From Actinomycetota bacterium (GTDB taxonomy: Bacteria > Actinomycetota > CADDZG01 > JAHWKV01 > JAOPZY01): a stretch of 64,000 bases of DNA. The stretch lies in the NCBI GenBank assembly GCA_035765775.1, contig DASTWV010000040.1, forward strand, positions 62,001 to 126,000, read 5' to 3'. Made by a program: the position numbers and the translations under genes. Below, one piece after another: positions 48,381-57,898 of this stretch (position 1 is the first letter of the stretch; every line of letters begins with the position of its first letter). The notes under the pieces were generated by a model. It had not been told where the DNA came from and did no database searches. It saw only the letters and a list, made by a program, of their open reading frames with translations.

Positions 48381-50780
48381 TCAGGCGCGCCCGGGTGTGA
48401 CCCGGAAGGCGTCGTACACCGCTTCGACCTTGCGCACGCCGGCGAGGATCTTGTCGAGCGCCTTCGGGTCGACCAGGCTGACCGTGAAGCGGAACTGGGC
48501 GATGCCCCGCACCGTCGTCGAGGTGACGCCGGCGATGTTGACCCCGTACTCGGAGATCGCCTGCGACACGTCCCGCAGGAGCCGCGGGCGGTCCAGGGCC
48601 TCCACCCCGATCGACACCGGGAACAGGCCCCCGGCCCGGGGATCCCAGGACACCTCGATGCGCCGCTCGGGCTGCTCGGCCAGCCCGCCGGCGCGCAGGT
48701 TGGGGCAGTCGATGCGGTGGACGGAGATTCCCCGCCCCCGGGTGACGAAGCCCACGATGGGGTCGCCGGGCACCGGCATGCAGCAGCGGGACAGCTTGAC
48801 CAGGACGTCGCCCACCCCTTCCACCACAACGCCGCCGGTGGTCGCGGGCTCGGCCTTCACGGGCGACGTGCGCACCGCCGGCTCGTCGGCCAGCGGCTCC
48901 ACCTGGTTGCGCAGCAACCGGGCGACCACGCTGTTCACCGGCGTCCGGCCCTCGCCGACCGAGCCGTAGAAGGCCTCCAGGCTGCCGAACTTGAGGTCGG
49001 TGACGATGGTCTCCAGCTCGTGGCCCGCCAGGATGCGCTGCAGCGGCAGCCCCGCACGGCGGATGGCCTTGGCCACCGCGTCCTTGCCCTCGGAGATGGC
49101 CTCCTCCCGGCGCTCCTTGGTGAACCACTGCCGGATCTTGGTCCGGGCCCGGGGGGTCACCACCAGCTTCAGCCAGTCCCGGCTGGGGCCGCTGGACGTC
49201 TTCGAGGTGACGATCTGCACGGTCTCGCCCGAGGAGAGCTGGTGCTCGAGCGGGACCAGCCGCCCGTCCACCCGGGCCCCGGCGCAGGCGTGGCCCACTT
49301 CGGTGTGGATGGCGTAGGCGAAGTCGATCGGGGTGGCGCCCTTGGGGAGCTGGATGATGTCGCCCTGCGGGGTGAAGACGAACACCTCCCCGGCGAACAG
49401 GTCCAGCTTGAGGGTGTCCAGGAACTCCCGGTCGTCCTCGGTCTGGCCCAGCTCCAGCATCCGCTGCATCCAGGCGACCTGCTCGTCGGCCGCCCGCTCG
49501 ACCTTCAGGCCCTCCTTGTAGCGCCAGTGTGAGGCGACCCCCCACTCGGCCATGCGGTGCATCTCCCGGGTGCGCATCTGCACCTCCAGCGGCTTGCCCT
49601 GGGGGCCGACGACGGTGGTGTGCAGGGACTGGTAGAGGTTGAACTTGGGCATGGCGATGTAGTCCTTGAACCGGCCGGGCACCGGCTTCCACAGCGAGTG
49701 GATGGCGCCCAGGACGGCGTAGCAGTCCCGCTCCGAGTCCACGATGACCCGCACGCCCACCAGGTCGAAGATCTGGTCGAACTCCCGTCCCCGGGTGGTC
49801 ATCTTTTCGTAGATCGAGTAGAAGTGCTTCGGCCGGCCGGTCACGATGGCCTTGACCCGGACGTCGCGCAGGCGGGCCTGCACTTCGTCGATGACGACCT
49901 GGATGTAGACCTCCCGTTCCGGCTGGCGCTGAGCCACCATCGCCGCCAGCTCCTCGTAGGCCTTGGGGTGCAGGTTCTTGAAGGCCAGGTCCTCCAGCTC
50001 GGACTTGATCGGCTGCATGCCCAGGCGGTCGGCGAGGGGGGCGTAGATCTCCAGGGTCTCGGTGGCGATCAGCTCCCGCTTGTGGGGGGCCAGGGCACCG
50101 AGCGTGCGCATGTTGTGCAGCCGGTCGGCCAGCTTGATGATCAGGACCCGGAGGTCCCGGGCCATGGCCACGATCATCTTGCGGAGGTTCTCCGCCTTCT
50201 CCTGCTCCTTGGAGCGGAACCGGAGCTTGTCGAGCTTGGTCAGCCCGTCGATGATCGCCGCCACCTCGGCCCCGAAGGACGTCTCGATGTCCTCCAGCTC
50301 GAGGTCGGTGTCCTCCACCGCATCGTGCAGGAGGGCGCCCACGATGGTGGTCTCGTCCATGCCCAGCTGGGCGAGGATCCGGGCGACGCCGATGGGGTGC
50401 TCGATGAACAGCTCCCCGGACTTGCGGTACTGGCCCTCGTGGGCCACCCGGGCCAGCTCGAAGGCCCGGACCATCTCCCGCACGTCGGCCTTGGGGTGGT
50501 GCGCCTTCACCTCCCGGACGACATCCTCGATCTCCTTCGGCGTCGGGCCGACGGGCAGGAGCCGGAGGCGGGAGAGCATCGCCTTGACGCCCTTGCGGAC
50601 CACCCGCTGGGGGCCCCGGGGCTCCCGGCGGGAGGCGGTCTGGGGGCGGGGGCGGGCCGGTTCTGGGCGGGCCTCAACGCCCGGGGGCTCCGCGGGCGAC
50701 ACGACGGCCGTGAGCGGGGCGGTTCCGTCGGGCCGGGGGCGGGCCTCGGACGTGGTTTCAGAGGTGGTCTCTGGGGCCAT
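48381..50780 (-). CDS. rel: Bifunctional (p)ppGpp synthetase/hydrolase Rel
   Basis: 799 aa. The HD hydrolase domain is intact (FIEHPIGVARILAQLGMD, ALLHDAVEDTDLELEDI), so it can degrade (p)ppGpp. Synthetase domain: RPKHFYSIYEKM, FDLVGVRVIV, RFKDYIAMPKFNLYQSLHTTV, EVQMRTREMHRMAEWGVASHWRYK. TGS (VFVFTPQGDIIQLPKGATPIDFAYAIHTEVG), a CC motif (KLSRCCMPVPGDPIVGFVTRGRG) and a C-terminal ACT domain follow. The ~65-residue N-terminal extension is Pro/Arg/Thr-rich. ATG 50780 has no clear ribosome site upstream (tttaatggacc), so the transcript may be leaderless. Controls the stringent response. Confidence 0.97.
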   Translation of the reverse strand: MAPETTSETTSEARPRPDGTAPLTAVVSPAEPPGVEARPEPARPRPQTASRREPRGPQRVVRKGVKAMLSRLRLLPVGPTPKEIEDVVREVKAHHPKADVREMVRAFELARVAHEGQYRKSGELFIEHPIGVARILAQLGMDETTIVGALLHDAVEDTDLELEDIETSFGAEVAAIIDGLTKLDKLRFRSKEQEKAENLRKMIVAMARDLRVLIIKLADRLHNMRTLGALAPHKRELIATETLEIYAPLADRLGMQPIKSELEDLAFKNLHPKAYEELAAMVAQRQPEREVYIQVVIDEVQARLRDVRVKAIVTGRPKHFYSIYEKMTTRGREFDQIFDLVGVRVIVDSERDCYAVLGAIHSLWKPVPGRFKDYIAMPKFNLYQSLHTTVVGPQGKPLEVQMRTREMHRMAEWGVASHWRYKEGLKVERAADEQVAWMQRMLELGQTEDDREFLDTLKLDLFAGEVFVFTPQGDIIQLPKGATPIDFAYAIHTEVGHACAGARVDGRLVPLEHQLSSGETVQIVTSKTSSGPSRDWLKLVVTPRARTKIRQWFTKERREEAISEGKDAVAKAIRRAGLPLQRILAGHELETIVTDLKFGSLEAFYGSVGEGRTPVNSVVARLLRNQVEPLADEPAVRTSPVKAEPATTGGVVVEGVGDVLVKLSRCCMPVPGDPIVGFVTRGRGISVHRIDCPNLRAGGLAEQPERRIEVSWDPRAGGLFPVSIGVEALDRPRLLRDVSQAISEYGVNIAGVTSTTVRGIAQFRFTVSLVDPKALDKILAGVRKVEAVYDAFRVTPGRA

Positions 50781-51004
50781 GGTCCATTAAACACCGTAGC
50801 AGTGGCGAGGACGATCGAACGCTGCGCACGGGATCCTGGATCCGGACTCAGCGAGGCCCGAGCCGCTCGAGCCGCCCCTCGAGCGCCGGAGGCGATCTGG
50901 CCTCCGCCGCCTCGACGAGGTTGGGAGGGTGAGCGGCACCTGGTCCCCGCCCGGTCCGGCGAGCACGCCGACATCGTGCAGCAGGTGGCGCTGCTCCTAA
51001 GCCC

Positions 51005-51517
51005 TCAGCCCGCAGTGCCCAGGCCCTCGGGGACCAGGTACGGCTCCCAGCTCGGCTCGGGCTTGCCCGCCGCCACCACCAGGAAGTGGCTCCCCCTGGG
51101 CGCCCGCGGGATGCGGCGCAGCTTGAGGCCCACCTCGGCGGCGGTGCGGTTCTCCTTGCGCGAGTTGCAGCGCCGGCAGGAGGCCACGACGTTCTCCCAG
51201 GTGTGCGGCCCGCCCTTGGAGCGGGGCTGCACGTGGTCGACGTTCTCGGCCGCCGCCCCGCAGTACTGGCACTCGTAGCCGTCCCGGATGAATACCGCCC
51301 GCCGGGACAGGGTGGCGCGGGCGCGGTAAGGCACCTTCACGAAATAGGTGAGCCGGACCACGCTGGGGACCGGGATGGCGGCCTTCTCGGAGTGGAAAGC
51401 GGAGGCGTTCGCCTCGATGATCTCAGCCTTGGACTTGAGAACCAGCACCACCGCGCGCCGGGAGGGCACGATGCACAGAGGCTCGTCGGTGGCATTGAGT
51501 ACCAGCGATCTCCCCAA
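51005..51517 (-). CDS. HNH endonuclease family protein
   Basis: 170 aa. HNH-5 type zinc-finger nuclease: RDGYECQYCGAAAENVDHVQPRSKGGPHTW followed by NVVASCRRCNSRK, with paired CxxC knuckles and the His/Asn/His catalytic core. The N-terminal ~70 residues (LVLNATDEPLCIVPSRRAVVLVLKSKAEII) form the conserved domain of this actinobacterial family. Usually a single chromosomal copy with no mobile element around it; biological role unknown. A 224-bp gap with a GC hairpin (50887-50906) separates it from rel. Confidence 0.88.
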   Translation of the reverse strand: MGRSLVLNATDEPLCIVPSRRAVVLVLKSKAEIIEANASAFHSEKAAIPVPSVVRLTYFVKVPYRARATLSRRAVFIRDGYECQYCGAAAENVDHVQPRSKGGPHTWENVVASCRRCNSRKENRTAAEVGLKLRRIPRAPRGSHFLVVAAGKPEPSWEPYLVPEGLGTAG

Positions 51518-51552
51518 GCAACGCCCCCCTTACCGGATCGGCATCAGCAGTA

Positions 51553-51588
51553 TACGGGCCCTCTTACGGGTCCTCATCCGGGTCCTCA
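51553..51588. repeat. 12-bp tandem repeat x3 between HNH gene and moxR
   Basis: tacgggccctct, tacgggtcctca and tccgggtcctca in succession, in the 275-bp divergent region 51518-51792. The rest of that gap holds a 14-codon ORF (51727-51771) that I do not call a gene. Confidence 0.8.
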
Positions 51589-51792
51589 ATCCCAGAAACG
51601 CCCCGTGGGCGCCGGACCGTTCCCTAAAGTTTTCCTTTACTGGCGCTCCGCCCAGGGGCTACGCTGACCCAGAATTTGTCGGAATCGCAGACTAGTTCCA
51701 CACAGGCAGGGAGAAAAGGCCCCACAATGTCGGTGAGCACCGGCCACGAGGTCTCCCGGGGCTCTTCCTGACCGCCCCGATAGGGAGTTGAC

Positions 51793-52761
51793 ATGGCCAT
51801 CGCCGAGATCGACTACGACGGCTTTGCTCAGGCCTTCGAGTCGATCGCCGCCAACGTCGAGCGGGTGATCGAGGGCAAGGCCGACGTCATCCGGCTGGCC
51901 CTGATCGCCCTGGCCGCCGAGGGCCACCTGCTGGTGGAGGACGTGCCCGGCGTGGGCAAGACGATGCTGGCCAAAGCCATCGCCCGCAGCATCTCGTGCG
52001 AGTGGCGACGCATCCAGTTCACCCCCGACCTGTTGCCCTCCGACGTCACCGGGGTGGGTATCTACGACGGGGAGGTCAAGCGCTTCGTCTTCAAGCCCGG
52101 CCCGGTGTTCGCCAACATCGTGCTGGGCGACGAGATCAACCGGGCGTCGCCCAAGACCCAGTCCGCCCTCCTGGAGTCGATGGAGGAGCGCCAGGTCTCG
52201 GTGGACGGCGTGACCCACCCCCTCCCCCGCCCGTTCATGGTGATGGCCACCCAGAACCCCATCGACCACGTCGGCACCTACCCGTTGCCCGAGGCGCAGC
52301 TGGACCGCTTCATCATGCGGCTGTCGATGGGCTACCCGGACGCCAACGCCTCACTGCGCATCCTGGACCGTCACGGCGCCACCGAGCCGGTCTACAGCCT
52401 GGACCCGGTGGTGGACCAGGACGGTGTCCTGCGCCTCATCCAGGGCGCCCGCAATGTCCACGCCGCCGAGGCCCTGAAGCGCTACGTCGTGGACCTGACC
52501 GAGGCCACCCGTGCCCACCCGGGCGTCAGCCTGGGCGCCAGCCCGCGGGCGTCGTTGTTCCTGCTCAAGGCCGCCCGGGCGAAAGCGGCCTCCGAGGGCC
52601 GGGACTACGTCCTGCCCGACGACGTGAAGGCGCTCGCCCGCCCGGTCCTCGCCCACCGGCTGCTCCTCTCCCCGCAGGCCCAGAGCCGGGGGCGCACCCA
52701 GGAGGATCTGGTGGCCGAGATGCTCGGCACCGTGCCGGTCCCGAGCCCCGGCCGGCGATAG
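51793..52761 (+). CDS. MoxR-family AAA+ ATPase
   Basis: 322 aa from ATG 51793 with AGGGAG five bases upstream. Walker A HLLVEDVPGVGKTMLAKAI, the region around FTPDLLPSDVTGVGIYD, Walker B IVLGDEINRASPKTQSALLESMEERQV, sensor 1 VMATQNPIDHVGTYPLPEAQLDRF. MoxR ATPases act as chaperones maturing partner proteins, commonly encoded with DUF58 and transglutaminase genes exactly as here. First of three genes. Confidence 0.95.
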   Translation: MAIAEIDYDGFAQAFESIAANVERVIEGKADVIRLALIALAAEGHLLVEDVPGVGKTMLAKAIARSISCEWRRIQFTPDLLPSDVTGVGIYDGEVKRFVFKPGPVFANIVLGDEINRASPKTQSALLESMEERQVSVDGVTHPLPRPFMVMATQNPIDHVGTYPLPEAQLDRFIMRLSMGYPDANASLRILDRHGATEPVYSLDPVVDQDGVLRLIQGARNVHAAEALKRYVVDLTEATRAHPGVSLGASPRASLFLLKAARAKAASEGRDYVLPDDVKALARPVLAHRLLLSPQAQSRGRTQEDLVAEMLGTVPVPSPGRR

Positions 52762-52774
52762 CCCCACCCGGACC

Positions 52775-54265
52775 GTGCTGACCACCCGGGGGTGGGCCCT
52801 CGCCGCGGGCAACCTGGCCCTGCTCATCGCCGGGCGCCTCTTCGGCATCCGGGAGCTGTTCGAGGTCGGCCTCGGCCTGGCCACCCTGGTGATCACCTCG
52901 TGCATCATCGTGCGCCGGGGCCGCCACCAAACCCGGCTGTCCCGGGCGGTGGACCCGGTCGAGGTGTACCCGGGCACCGTCGTGCGGGTCGAGGTGACCA
53001 TCCGGGCGGGGGCCCGGCGCTCCCCCCCGCTGCTGTTCGTCGAGGAGCTCCCGGTCGACCTGGCCGAGGGGGTGCCCGCCCAGTACCGCGCCGAGGACGG
53101 CTCGTCCGGCATGGAGCAGGCAGTGGCCCAGCCCAGACGCACCGCCCAGTACCGGCCCGGCTCCGCCCTGACCCGCACGGGCGTGGCGCCCTCGGACCAG
53201 GCCCGGCGGTCGGGCCGCCGGGCGATCGGGTTCCCGGTGGGCGCCATCGAGGCCCACGAGCTGCACCACGTGGCGTACCGGATCGTGCCGACCAAGCGGG
53301 GGCGCTACGAGATCGGGCCGGGGTCGACCATCATCACAGACCCCTTCGGCCTCGCCCGGGCCCCCGACCGGCCCCTGGCCAAGAGCTCGCTGCTGGTCTT
53401 CCCCGCCTTCGAGGCCCTGCTGCCGATGGCGGCCGCCAGCCCGCACTCGATCGAGGGGGCGCCCCGCCCGATGTCCCCCACCGGCTCGGGCGAGGACTTC
53501 TTCACCATGCGGGAGTACCAGCCGGGCGACGACGTCAAGAAGATCCACTGGCGGACCACCGCCCGCCAGGGCCGCATGATGGTGCGCCAGGAGGACCGGC
53601 CCTCGGAGCCCCGGGCGGTCATCCTGCTCGACGACCGCCGCTCGGCGCACGCCCGCCGGGCGGACGGCGCCGACTCCTTCGAGGCGTGCATCACCTCGGC
53701 CGCCTCGCTCATCCACCTGTTCACCGGCCAGGACCTGGCGGTCGGCCTGGCGCTCGCCTCCCGGGTGGGCGGCCCGCCCGCAGCCGGCGGTCCCGGTGCC
53801 CCGTCGTCGGGCCGCCGGATTGCCGGGGTCAACGAGCGCGTCGCCAAGGGGCCGGACCACGAGCGCCTCCTCATGCAACGCCTCGCCGTGCTGGGGCAGG
53901 CCTCGGGCGGGGACCTGTCGGCGGCCATCGGCGCCCTGCTGGAGCCCCGCCTGGGCGCCACCTACCTGGCGGTGGTCACCACGGCGGTCGACCCGGCGTG
54001 GGAGCTGTCCGCCGGCGGCCCCCGGGGCGCCTCCGGGCTGCCGCTGATGGTCATCCGGCACCTGCGCCACAGCTACCTCAGCCTGAGCACCGCCGAGGCG
54101 GAGGCCGAGGAGGAGCAGGCGGTGGCCGGGGCGCTGGTGGTGGAGCGGGCCGGCGGGACGGTGGTCAACGTCCGGGCGGGCGAGACGCTCGGGCCGGCCT
54201 GGGAGCAGCGCCTGGGGGTGCGCCCCCGATGGTCGGGGAACGCAACCGCCACAGTGGCGTCATGA
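52775..54265 (+). CDS. DUF58 domain protein
   Basis: 496 aa from GTG 52775, 13 bp after moxR. Two N-terminal hydrophobic segments (about 8-22 and 27-45), a beta-rich region, and the DUF58 hallmark MREYQPGDDVKKIHWRTTARQGRMMVRQ (about 245-273), followed by a vWA-like region with ILLDDRRSAHARR. DUF58 proteins pair with MoxR ATPases; function undefined, probably envelope-related. Confidence 0.93.
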   Translation: MLTTRGWALAAGNLALLIAGRLFGIRELFEVGLGLATLVITSCIIVRRGRHQTRLSRAVDPVEVYPGTVVRVEVTIRAGARRSPPLLFVEELPVDLAEGVPAQYRAEDGSSGMEQAVAQPRRTAQYRPGSALTRTGVAPSDQARRSGRRAIGFPVGAIEAHELHHVAYRIVPTKRGRYEIGPGSTIITDPFGLARAPDRPLAKSSLLVFPAFEALLPMAAASPHSIEGAPRPMSPTGSGEDFFTMREYQPGDDVKKIHWRTTARQGRMMVRQEDRPSEPRAVILLDDRRSAHARRADGADSFEACITSAASLIHLFTGQDLAVGLALASRVGGPPAAGGPGAPSSGRRIAGVNERVAKGPDHERLLMQRLAVLGQASGGDLSAAIGALLEPRLGATYLAVVTTAVDPAWELSAGGPRGASGLPLMVIRHLRHSYLSLSTAEAEAEEEQAVAGALVVERAGGTVVNVRAGETLGPAWEQRLGVRPRWSGNATATVAS

Positions 54266-54287
54266 GGACCGTCATGACGGGGCGGGC

Positions 54288-56534
54288 GTGACCCGGGAGG
54301 GCGAGAGCCGCCTGGTCCTGGCCCTGGCCCTGGTGGCCGGGGCGACGATCTTCGCCTACACCCGGGTGTTCGCCGGGCACTCCTGGCTGATCCCGGCCCT
54401 CGCGGCCGCCTGGGGGTCGCTGGCGCTCACCCGCGGGCTGGTGCGCCTGAAGGTGCAGCCCAGCCTCCTGGTGGCCGTGCTGCTGGTGGCGGGCGCCGTC
54501 CTCGTTCTGGTCGTGGTGTTCCCCTCGGCCACGCTGTACGGCCTGCCGACCGGAGGGGCGATCCGGACGGCGCTCGACGCCGCCCGGGCCGCCGAGAAGC
54601 AGATCTCGGCGGTCACCGCCCCCATCCCGGTGTCCTCCGGGTTCCTCGCCCTGGCGATGGCCGCCTCGTGGCTGGCGGGCTGCCTGTCGGCATCCCTGCT
54701 CGGCACCACCAGCCAGCGCCGCCCGGAGGGGGCTGCCCAGTCCGGCCTGTCGCCCTCGCTGATCGCCCCGGTGCCCTGGATCATCCTGTTCGCCGTCGCC
54801 GCCGGGGTCGGCCAGGGCGGGAACCGGCTGGTGGCGGTCGGCGTGTTCTTCGCCTCCGTGTTGGCCTACCTGCTCGCCGAGGGCTGGAGCAGCATCGGCC
54901 ACCTGCCCAAGCTGGACGGGGCCGTGCGCCTCGGGGTGGTCTCGCTGGCGGGCGCCCTGATCCTGCCCAACGTGGTGCCGGGCTACCGGTCCGGCCCGAT
55001 CTTCCCGTGGGCCCGGCTGGGGCCGACCACCGAGACCACGGTCAGCCCGTTGGTGCAGATCAAGCCCTTCTTGCTGCAGCAGTCCAACGTCACCCTGTTC
55101 CACGTCCAAGCCAGCGACCCGGTCTACTGGCGGCTGACCTCCCTGGACCAGTTCACCGGCCAGGCGTGGATGTCTTCGGGCAGCTACAACGCGGCGAGCG
55201 GGACCCTGTCCTCGCCGGCGCCCGGCATCACCAACACCGTGGTCCGCCAGAGCTACCACATCGCCTCGCTGGGGGGGATCTGGGTCCCGGCCGCCTTCAA
55301 GCCCACCCGGGTGCAGGGCCTGTCCACCTCGCTGGACCAGGACTCGCAGACCCTGATCGTCGCCTCAGGGTCCTCGCTGCACCCGGGCGCCGCCTACTCG
55401 GTCACCTCGGCGGCACCCGAGCCCACCGGCGATGAGCTGGTCGCCGCCGGCGCCGGGACCCCGCGCGGGGCGGCCGACACCGCCCTGCCGGCGTCCACCG
55501 TCGCCGAGATCCGCCCGATCGTGAACCAGGTGGTGAACGGGGCCACGGGGGCCTACGACCAGGCGGTGGCGGTGCAGGACTACCTGCGCAGCTTCACCTA
55601 CGACGAGTCGGTCCCCGCCGGCTCCGGCACGGACTACCTGTACACGTTCCTGACCCAGACCAAGCGGGGCTACTGCGAGCAGTTCGCCGGGGCGATGGCG
55701 GTGATGCTGCGCATCCTCGGGATCCCCTCCCGGGTGGCGGTCGGCTTCCTGCCCGGGACCCAGGGGCCGGGCATCAACGGCCTGGCCGACTACACCGTGA
55801 CCGGCAAGGACGCCCACGCCTGGCCCGAGGCCTACTTCAGCGGCATCGGATGGGTGGCCTTCGAACCCACCCCCCGGCCCGGTCTGGTGCCGCCGGCGTA
55901 CACCATCCCCGCCCAGCCGGTCCAGGACCAGCAGCCCCCGTCCGAGCAACCCACCCCGGCGGCCACCAGCCCGGACACCGGGCCGGCGGCCGCCTCGCCC
56001 ACCACCGCCCCCCAGTCCCGCCACAACCAGGTGCCCCAGCCCGTGGCCCATCACCACCAGAGCGCGGCGGAGCGGGCCGCCGAGGATGTCGTCCTGCTCC
56101 TGGTGCTGGGCCTGGCGCTGCTGTTCGGCGCCCGGGAGGCCCGCCTCCGCCTGCCGGAGTGGCTGGCGCGCACTCCCCAGGAGAAGGCGATCGCCATCTA
56201 CGACGAGTTCGCCTTGCGGGCGGCCGACGCCGCCCGCAGCCGGACGCGGGGCGAGACGGTGGCGGAGTACGCCCGGGTGGTGGTGCAGGAATGCGGCGTG
56301 CCGCCGGCCCCGGTCCAGGCGGTGACGCTGGCGTACCAGCAGGCGATCTACGCCCGGCAGGGGCCGGGCGCGGACGTGGTTCACATGGCGAGGGCCGCCA
56401 ACCGTGATCTCCGCAGGCTCCTCTTCCGGAAGGCTACCTGGCGGGGAAGGGTCCGGCTGGCCCTCTCCCCACACCCCTTGTTCACCCGGGTCACCCGGTC
56501 CGCACCCCGGGGTGCCCCGGGGTACGCCCGGTAG
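54288..56534 (+). CDS. TgpA-type membrane transglutaminase-like protein
   Basis: 748 aa from GTG 54288. Six or so N-terminal helices (about 8-230, DUF3488 part), then an external region and the transglutaminase-like core (about 410-525): catalytic Cys in TKRGYCEQFAGAMAVML, His in TGKDAHAWPEAYF, and the Asp position replaced or shifted in WVAFEPTPRPG. A Pro/Gln/Ser-rich linker, one more helix (about 603-620, VVLLLVLGLALLFGA) and a DUF4129-like cytoplasmic tail follow. Last gene of the moxR-DUF58-transglutaminase operon. Confidence 0.92.
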   Translation: MTREGESRLVLALALVAGATIFAYTRVFAGHSWLIPALAAAWGSLALTRGLVRLKVQPSLLVAVLLVAGAVLVLVVVFPSATLYGLPTGGAIRTALDAARAAEKQISAVTAPIPVSSGFLALAMAASWLAGCLSASLLGTTSQRRPEGAAQSGLSPSLIAPVPWIILFAVAAGVGQGGNRLVAVGVFFASVLAYLLAEGWSSIGHLPKLDGAVRLGVVSLAGALILPNVVPGYRSGPIFPWARLGPTTETTVSPLVQIKPFLLQQSNVTLFHVQASDPVYWRLTSLDQFTGQAWMSSGSYNAASGTLSSPAPGITNTVVRQSYHIASLGGIWVPAAFKPTRVQGLSTSLDQDSQTLIVASGSSLHPGAAYSVTSAAPEPTGDELVAAGAGTPRGAADTALPASTVAEIRPIVNQVVNGATGAYDQAVAVQDYLRSFTYDESVPAGSGTDYLYTFLTQTKRGYCEQFAGAMAVMLRILGIPSRVAVGFLPGTQGPGINGLADYTVTGKDAHAWPEAYFSGIGWVAFEPTPRPGLVPPAYTIPAQPVQDQQPPSEQPTPAATSPDTGPAAASPTTAPQSRHNQVPQPVAHHHQSAAERAAEDVVLLLVLGLALLFGAREARLRLPEWLARTPQEKAIAIYDEFALRAADAARSRTRGETVAEYARVVVQECGVPPAPVQAVTLAYQQAIYARQGPGADVVHMARAANRDLRRLLFRKATWRGRVRLALSPHPLFTRVTRSAPRGAPGYAR

Positions 56535-56569
56535 ACCCGGGTCACTCTGCTGCTCGTCCAGCGCGGCTG

Positions 56570-57061
56570 TTAGCCCAGCGCTCCCCGCTCCAGGAGCGCG
56601 TCCTCGGCCGCCCGCAGGGTGGCGACGAATTCTTCCCGGTCACGCAGGAATTCGGCGACGCCCTGGTCGAGGTTCCTGGTGATCTCGTCGATCGCCAGGA
56701 AGAACGCCATCTGGCCCTGGCGCAGGGCGTCGAGAATCTCGCCGTCGTCGTTGGCGATCCGGAAGATCGACTGGCCGTCCGTGATCAGCTTGATTCCTGC
56801 CAGATGCTCTTCGAGACCCGCCTTCTCGCGTAGATACTTGTAGGCACGCCGGACTCGCTGCAACGACATCCCGCCATCCAGCAGGGCCCGCACGACCTTG
56901 AGCGCCACCAAGTCCCGGAAGGAATACAAGCGCCGCACGCCGGGGCGCCCCCCTGTGGACTGGATGCTCGGCCGGACGAGCCCGATCTGATCCCAATACC
57001 GGAGTTGATGTGTAGTGCAACCCGTGAATTGACAAGCCTGCAGGACTGTGAATCCCTCCAC
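56570..57061 (-). CDS. MerR-family transcriptional regulator
   Basis: 163 aa from GTG 57061, preceded by AAAGGGG. Winged-helix N-terminus: FTVLQACQFTGCTTHQLRYWDQIGLVRPS (helix-turn-helix), GRPGVRRLYSFRDLVALKVVRALL (wing), then a coiled coil GMSLQRVRRAYKYLREK. The effector part (about 85-163) has no metal-binding cysteines; it matches the small-ligand or effector-free MerR types of actinobacteria (Rv1828-like). The in-frame extension to 57289 is unlikely. A 7-bp inverted repeat upstream (57109-57141) could be its own operator. Confidence 0.88.
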   Translation of the reverse strand: MEGFTVLQACQFTGCTTHQLRYWDQIGLVRPSIQSTGGRPGVRRLYSFRDLVALKVVRALLDGGMSLQRVRRAYKYLREKAGLEEHLAGIKLITDGQSIFRIANDDGEILDALRQGQMAFFLAIDEITRNLDQGVAEFLRDREEFVATLRAAEDALLERGALG

Positions 57062-57376
57062 CTGACCCCTTTCCGCAAGAGATGCCGCGCCCGACCCCGG
57101 GGAAGAGGGAAGTGCGAACAGGACGATCGATCTTGCACTTCTAGCAAACCCACCGGCGCCGGGCAAGTCCGAAAGCGGGCTTTTCCGCCAGGCCGCGAAA
57201 CTTTCCAAAGAGTGCATCGCACAGCGCCGCCCCAGCCCCCGGATCGGGGGGTTCCCGACCAGGTGGCGGCCAGAACACAGCCAGAACATCAGGTGAACAG
57301 AAGGTGAACGAGCGGTCGGGTCGAGGACGGCGCGCCAACGGGAGGGAATGGCCTGAGCGGGTGGGGGGGAGCCGGG
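57062..57376. other. 315-bp intergenic region upstream of merR
   Basis: No coding gene supported. Contains the candidate MerR operator and, near 57293-57312, two closely spaced aggtgaac direct repeats. The DUF3040 gene ends at 57377. Confidence 0.5.
57109..57141. promoter_or_regulatory. Candidate MerR operator (7-bp arms, 19-bp gap)
   Basis: GAAGTGC (57109-57115) and GCACTTC (57135-57141) flank 19 bases containing GATCGATC. The site is 48-80 bp upstream of merR. MerR proteins bind spaced inverted repeats within elongated promoters, so autoregulation is plausible. Confidence 0.4.
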
Positions 57377-57748
57377 CTACTCGCCGTCCCGGCGGCGGAG
57401 CCGCCGGATCCGGCCGGGGACGTCCTTCAACCGCTTCCCGATGCCGTCGCCACCCGCCCGCCGGGCTGCCCGCTCCTCGCCGCTGCGCCGCAGGCCGTGG
57501 TAGGCCAGCGTGGCGCCGAGCAGCATGAGGAGGAACGAGGGCACCCCGAGCCAGAGGGTGGGGTCGATGAAGAAGCCGAAGAGGGCGGCGAAACCCAAGA
57601 CGAAGAGGATGATCCCCCGCCGCAGGCTGTGGGCCGACTGGCCCTTGCGGGCACGGCTCGCCACCGTCCGGGCGAACTTCGGATCCTGCTCGTAGAGCTG
57701 GCGCTCGATTTCCTCGAGGATCTTCTGTTCGTGCTCGGAGAGAGGCAT
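57377..57748 (-). CDS. DUF3040 membrane protein
   Basis: 123 aa. MPLSEHEQKILEEIERQLYEQDPKFA is the hallmark N-terminus of the actinobacterial DUF3040 family. Two helices (about 45-62 and 67-85) follow, then a basic tail ending IRRLRRRDGE. Function unknown; often near mraZ or division genes in actinobacteria, but here it is next to dinB. TATAAT at 57846-57851 (minus strand), 98 bp upstream, may be its -10 element. Confidence 0.9.
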   Translation of the reverse strand: MPLSEHEQKILEEIERQLYEQDPKFARTVASRARKGQSAHSLRRGIILFVLGFAALFGFFIDPTLWLGVPSFLLMLLGATLAYHGLRRSGEERAARRAGGDGIGKRLKDVPGRIRRLRRRDGE

Positions 57749-57898
57749 GACCTCGGTGGTTCCCCTCTAGTTGGCCGGACGAGCATCGCCTGGTGCCCGG
57801 CCGGGCCCCTCCTCACTGGCGGGCCGGCTGGCCTCCAGACCTTTGATTATAAGGTCACAGACGCCTCTGCGGGACCCCCCAGAGGTGCCGGTGCGCCT

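Noticed and set aside
51727-51771. 14-codon ORF upstream of moxR
   Set aside because: No good ribosome spacing and no sign of conservation; probably chance.
57062-57289. Longer MerR protein starting at 57289
   Set aside because: The extension lacks family similarity and covers the candidate operator; GTG 57061 with a ribosome site gives a normal MerR N-terminus.
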